Source of the DNA: an uncultured Oceanospirillales bacterium
GTDB lineage: Bacteria > Pseudomonadota > Gammaproteobacteria > Xanthomonadales > SZUA-36
DNA length: 64,000 bases
Direction of reading: 5' to 3'
NCBI GenBank assembly: GCA_913055655.1
Contig: CAJXKA010000001.1
Coordinates: 868,842-932,841, forward strand
A program made the position numbers and the translations under genes. The notes beneath the pieces were generated by a model. It had not been told where the DNA came from and made no database searches. It saw only the letters and a program-made list of their open reading frames with translations. Positions 60,798-64,000 of the stretch are shown here, in pieces (the stretch's first letter is position 1; the number at the start of each line of letters is the position of its first letter).

Positions 60798-62864
60798 ATG
60801 CCCATTGAGGGCCAATTCATCCTGGTCATCGACCCTTCTCCGGAAGCGGCGGCGCGGCTGAACAGCCGGTTGCGCAATGCCGGGCTGAGCGTGCAGGTCC
60901 TGCATGCCGACAGCGAGGGTGAGGCGCGTCGACTGGGGCGGGAATTCCGGCCGGTCCTGGTCGTGCACAGCGCCGACGGCAGCCTGTCGTTACAGGATAC
61001 CGCCGAACTGGCGAACGAACTGCAGACCTTTTTCGTCGTTCTCGCCGATGCGGAGACCGTGGCGTCCAGGGCCAACGACCTGCTGAGTTTCGGCGGGATG
61101 CTGATTGATTCAGACAACGATGAACGCCTGGTGGCCCTGTCCCGCCGCCTGCTGGGCGCCGGTTCGGCCATGCGCCGACAGAGCGAGCGCCAGGGCGACA
61201 TGGACGAACTTCGCGGCCAGCTCGACCTCGTGCTCAACAGCACGTCCGACCCGATTGCCTATTTCCACGAAGGGCTTCATGTCGCCGCCAACCGGGCCTA
61301 CCTGGCCATGATGGGCGTTGAAAACTTCGCCGACCTGGCCGGCGTCTCGATGCTGGAGATCATCCAGGCCGACGACCTGGACCTGAAAAAGCTGATTCGT
61401 GATTTCAGCGCCGGTGTCTACCCGGAGGCCCCGCTGGTGGCCAGGCTGATCACTCGCGACGAATCTGCCAGTGATGTCCGGCTGCGATTTGATGCGACTC
61501 GGCTCGAACACGAAGACTGCGTGCAGATGCTGGTCATGCCGGTTGAGGAAGCCGAGACCGAACCTGAGCGCGTGGCAGCGCCTGAGCCCGCGCCGGAGCC
61601 TGAAGCACAAGCTGCGCCTGCGTCCGGGGTTGAAACTGACCCCCTGACCGGGTTCCTGTTCCGGGCCGATTTCGTCACCCGGGTCGACGCCGGTGTCACG
61701 GGGTCCGATGAGCCCGCACGCGGCGCGGTGATCTACCTTGAAGCCGACCAGCTGGAAGGCCTGTTCCAGGACCTCACGGTGTCGGAAATGGATCGATTCG
61801 TACGGGCCAGCGCGCAGATCATCCGCGAAAGCCTGGCGGACGATGAGTTTGCCTGCCGGTTCGGGGATGCCGCGTTCGCGGTCTACGCGAAGCGTGAACA
61901 CCGTGCCGATATTGAAGCCTTTGCTGAAAAGCTTCGCGAGTCGGTAAAACACGAGGCCTACGCCGAACTCGCCCGGGCCGTACCACGGAGTTGCAGTGCG
62001 GGCATCGCCCTGTTCGACCCCTATTCGCAGGACGCCGAGACCGCGATCGCACATGCCCGGCAGGCCTGGCGCCAGGCCCGCGAAGACGGTGACTCGATGG
62101 CGCGCTACCGGCCCGCGCGCGGCGAAATGACCAGCGAGGACCAGGAGAGCGCCTGGATCGAGCGCATCCGCTATGCGCTGGACAACGACGATTTCTTCAC
62201 GGTCCAGCAGGAAATCATGCATCTCGAGGGTGATGGCGAAGCCCTGACGGAGAATCGCACCATCATGCACGAGGACACCGAGGACAGCGACCTCAATTAC
62301 CAGCCCTCGGCTGAACGCAACGGCCTCGCCAGCCGGATCGACCGCCACATCCTGCCCGGGCTGCTGCGCGCAATCGCCGGCGGGAATGACCGCCAGGTGA
62401 TTTCGATCAGCGGCAACTCGCTGCAGGACTTCAGTTTCCCAAGCTGGTTCCGCCGGCAACTGCAGGATTCCGGCGTGGCCGGTGAACGGGTTTTCCTGCA
62501 ACTTGATGCCGCCATGGCCCAGGAACACCAGAAAGCGGCGCGCCGCCTGATGGAGGAACTGGCGACCACCGGCTGTGGCTTCAGCCTGGCCGGCATGGAT
62601 GACAGCACCCGGAAACTGGCCCTGATCGGCGAACTGAACCCCACGCTTGTACGGCTCAACAACAGCCTGACCGACGACCTCGGCCAGTCAGCCGAGTCTG
62701 TCGAAAAGATCCGCCGCGTGGTCAGCGAGGCGGCGAAGCACAGTTGCGCCGTGTACGTGAACAATGTGCGCAGTTCGTCCGACCTGGCACTGTTGTGGCA
62801 GTGTGGCGTGAAACTGGTCGCCGGAGACTTCCTCGAGGGCAAGTCCAAGGTCATCGGGGCATAA
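60798..62864 (+). CDS. FimX-like protein: degenerate REC, PAS, GGDEF and EAL domains
   Basis: 688 residues, close to FimX length. REC-like 1-about 125 (no phospho-acceptor pattern evident), PAS about 145-250 (LDLVLNSTSDPIAYFHEG), a Pro/Ala/Glu linker about 253-285, GGDEF about 287-440 where the GGDEF signature is FGDAAF, and EAL about 450-688 where EAL is replaced (FFTVQQEIMHLEGDGEAL). Both catalytic motifs are degenerate, as in FimX, which acts as a c-di-GMP receptor for type IV pilus assembly. ATG 60798. Preceded by a 220-base spacer from efp; followed by gluQRS. Confidence 0.85.
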   Translation: MPIEGQFILVIDPSPEAAARLNSRLRNAGLSVQVLHADSEGEARRLGREFRPVLVVHSADGSLSLQDTAELANELQTFFVVLADAETVASRANDLLSFGGMLIDSDNDERLVALSRRLLGAGSAMRRQSERQGDMDELRGQLDLVLNSTSDPIAYFHEGLHVAANRAYLAMMGVENFADLAGVSMLEIIQADDLDLKKLIRDFSAGVYPEAPLVARLITRDESASDVRLRFDATRLEHEDCVQMLVMPVEEAETEPERVAAPEPAPEPEAQAAPASGVETDPLTGFLFRADFVTRVDAGVTGSDEPARGAVIYLEADQLEGLFQDLTVSEMDRFVRASAQIIRESLADDEFACRFGDAAFAVYAKREHRADIEAFAEKLRESVKHEAYAELARAVPRSCSAGIALFDPYSQDAETAIAHARQAWRQAREDGDSMARYRPARGEMTSEDQESAWIERIRYALDNDDFFTVQQEIMHLEGDGEALTENRTIMHEDTEDSDLNYQPSAERNGLASRIDRHILPGLLRAIAGGNDRQVISISGNSLQDFSFPSWFRRQLQDSGVAGERVFLQLDAAMAQEHQKAARRLMEELATTGCGFSLAGMDDSTRKLALIGELNPTLVRLNNSLTDDLGQSAESVEKIRRVVSEAAKHSCAVYVNNVRSSSDLALLWQCGVKLVAGDFLEGKSKVIGA

Positions 62865-62878
62865 CCCAGCCCGCCGCG

Positions 62879-63751
62879 GTGCCCCTCACTCCCGTCATCG
62901 GGCGGTTCGCGCCCTCTCCCACCGGTGAGTTACATTTTGGTTCGCTGGTCGCCGCGCTGGGCAGCGCCCTCAGTGCATGGTCACAGGGCGGCACCTGGCG
63001 GATACGTGTCGAAGACATCGACCCGCCCCGCGAAGTGGCGGGCAGCGCGGCGCGAATTCTTGCCGACCTCTCGCGATTCGGGCTGCAGGCGGACGGCCCC
63101 GTGCTGTACCAGTCGACCCGCCTGGAAGCGCACCACGCTGCCGTCGACCGACTTCTGCAGGAAGGCAAGGCCTTTCATTGCGGTTGCACACGCGCCGACC
63201 TGCCGGACAACGGTGTTTACCCCGGCACCTGTCGGGACGGCATTCCGGCGGGCCGGAAAGCCCGGACCGTGCGCGCCCGGGTGGATGCGCCGCCCGTTGG
63301 GTTTGTTGATCGCGTTCACGGCGCCTGCGAACAGCGCCTGACCGAGCAGTGCGGGGATTTCGTCATTCGCCGCGCGGACGGGCTCCCGGCCTACCAGCTG
63401 GCGGTGGTGGTGGACGACGCCTTCCAGGATGTCACCGAGGTCGTCCGCGGCGCCGACCTGCTCGATTCCACGGCCCGCCAGGTCCACCTGCAGCACTTGC
63501 TCGACTTGCCCACACCGGACTATATGCACCTGCCCCTGGTGGTCGATGCGGACGGCCGGAAACTGAGCAAGCAGGACGCCGATGACCCCGTCGCCACGCT
63601 TTCGCCATTGGCTGCGCTGGGGGCCGCGATGCGCGTTCTTGGCCAGCCGGTGCCGTCGCAGAACGATCTTTCCGGATTCCTCGACCTTGCCTGTCGGCAA
63701 TGGGACCCTGGCCGTGTTCCGGCCATCGCGAATGTGACGCCGTCGGACTAG
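62879..63751 (+). CDS. gluQ: Glutamyl-Q tRNA(Asp) synthetase
   Basis: 290 residues. HIGH-like motif [15 protein letters not shown], zinc site in [27 protein letters not shown]-type RKLSKQDAD; no anticodon-binding domain, distinguishing it from GluRS. Attaches Glu to the queuosine of tRNA-Asp. Start is GTG 62879, since the conserved sequence begins three codons later and the frame upstream overlaps the fimX-like gene. It is 14 bases from that gene. Confidence 0.95.
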   Translation: MPLTPVIGRFAPSPTGELHFGSLVAALGSALSAWSQGGTWRIRVEDIDPPREVAGSAARILADLSRFGLQADGPVLYQSTRLEAHHAAVDRLLQEGKAFHCGCTRADLPDNGVYPGTCRDGIPAGRKARTVRARVDAPPVGFVDRVHGACEQRLTEQCGDFVIRRADGLPAYQLAVVVDDAFQDVTEVVRGADLLDSTARQVHLQHLLDLPTPDYMHLPLVVDADGRKLSKQDADDPVATLSPLAALGAAMRVLGQPVPSQNDLSGFLDLACRQWDPGRVPAIANVTPSD

Positions 63752-63789
63752 GCGTTATACTTCGCCCTGCGCCACTAACGACGACTTAC

Positions 63790-64000
63790 ATGAACCCGAA
63801 TTACCTCGATTTCGAACAGCCCATCGCGGAACTGCAGGAAAAGATCGACGAACTCCGGAACGTCGGCTCTGACAATGCGATCAACCTCGAAGAAGAAATA
63901 CAGCGCTTGCAGACCAAGATGCACCAGAAGGTCGAGGCGATCTTCAGCAACCTGGATCCCTGGCAGGTCTCGCAGCTCAGTCGTCATCCCCAGCGTCCCT
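63790..64000 (+). CDS. accA: Acetyl-CoA carboxylase carboxyltransferase subunit alpha, 5' part
   Basis: The first 70 codons are present; the rest lies beyond the window edge. [22 protein letters not shown] and [38 protein letters not shown] match the AccA N-terminus, including the Q-S-L-S/RHP transition to the catalytic domain. Forms a carboxyltransferase with AccD to make malonyl-CoA. ATG 63790. Confidence 0.95.
   Translation, partial: MNPNYLDFEQPIAELQEKIDELRNVGSDNAINLEEEIQRLQTKMHQKVEAIFSNLDPWQVSQLSRHPQRP

Overview
The window is a gene-dense, GC-rich chromosomal segment from a gammaproteobacterium. Evidence for this: a recX-recA-thpR-pncC block divergent from mutS, an alaS-csrA-tRNA-Ser block, rpsP-rimM-trmD-rplS, rpsF-rpsR-rplI-dnaB, an IscA-type scaffold, UbiG, Aat, a FimX-like protein, LolA and a small-heat-shock gene with a sigma-32 promoter. 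The overall flavour is of the Xanthomonadales/Chromatiales side of the class (Wenzhouxiangella-like); that last placement is inference. No phage, insertion sequence or CRISPR array was seen.

Layout. 1-4.6 kb: DUF502 tail, tRNA-Ser(UGA), a Bax-inhibitor-1 protein, the molybdate transporter modABC and an aldo/keto reductase. 4.6-9.3 kb (minus): ftsK-lolA-crcB-serS. 9.4-12.8 kb: trxB and aat, then an SRPBCC/effector-binding protein and a rhomboid protease. 12.8-14.7 kb (minus): plsC, hsp20 with a heat-shock promoter and a ROSE-like RNA thermometer, greB. 14.8-20.7 kb (plus): ECF sigma, putative anti-sigma and double-PDZ protein, then rimO, an rsmC-like methyltransferase, a lipoprotein and a SRAP protein. 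21.3-24.7 kb: trypsin-like protease, tusA and the molybdenum cofactor genes moaC, moaE, moaD, moaA. 24.8-31.1 kb (minus): small membrane protein, tRNA-Ser(GCU), csrA, alaS, recX, recA, thpR, pncC. 31.1-35.8 kb: mutS, a lipoprotein and an HNH/DUF222 protein behind a LexA box. 35.8-41.2 kb (minus): htpG-hslR heat-shock pair, a pentameric ligand-gated ion channel, then rplS, trmD, rimM, rpsP. 41.5-49.9 kb: GNAT, ffh, ypjD, radA, a PspF-like activator, dnaB, rplI, rpsR, rpsF, iscA. 49.9-51.9 kb: asnS and 3-hydroxyanthranilate dioxygenase. 54.8-64 kb: hinT, a degenerate YciK-like SDR, FmdB, Slp lipoprotein, GFA, a squalene/phytoene-synthase-like protein, ubiG, a deaminase, efp, fimX-like, gluQRS and the start of accA.

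The most unusual part is 51.9-54.7 kb. Two divergent, unannotated small RNAs (about 51919-52100 minus and 52233-52482 plus) are built from successive hairpins that expose GGA in their loops, the hallmark of CsrB/RsmY/RsmZ-type sponges for CsrA. The csrA gene itself is at 25.4 kb and has AAGGA motifs in its own leader. Between the two RNAs lie seven copies of a G(G/T)CTA element at an exact 16-bp period. Directly downstream is a long leader and a translationally overlapping two-gene operon: a DUF6502-type helix-turn-helix protein and a protein with six IEKSGTG heptads before a hydrophobic segment and fifteen VAGGGTG nonapeptides after it. I know of no described function for that pair.

How genes work together: modABC imports molybdate used through MoaA/C/D/E; hsp20, htpG and hslR form a sigma-32 heat-shock response; recA/recX, mutS, radA, the SRAP protein and the LexA-boxed HNH gene are DNA-repair related; and CsrA plus the two sponge RNAs form a post-transcriptional switch.
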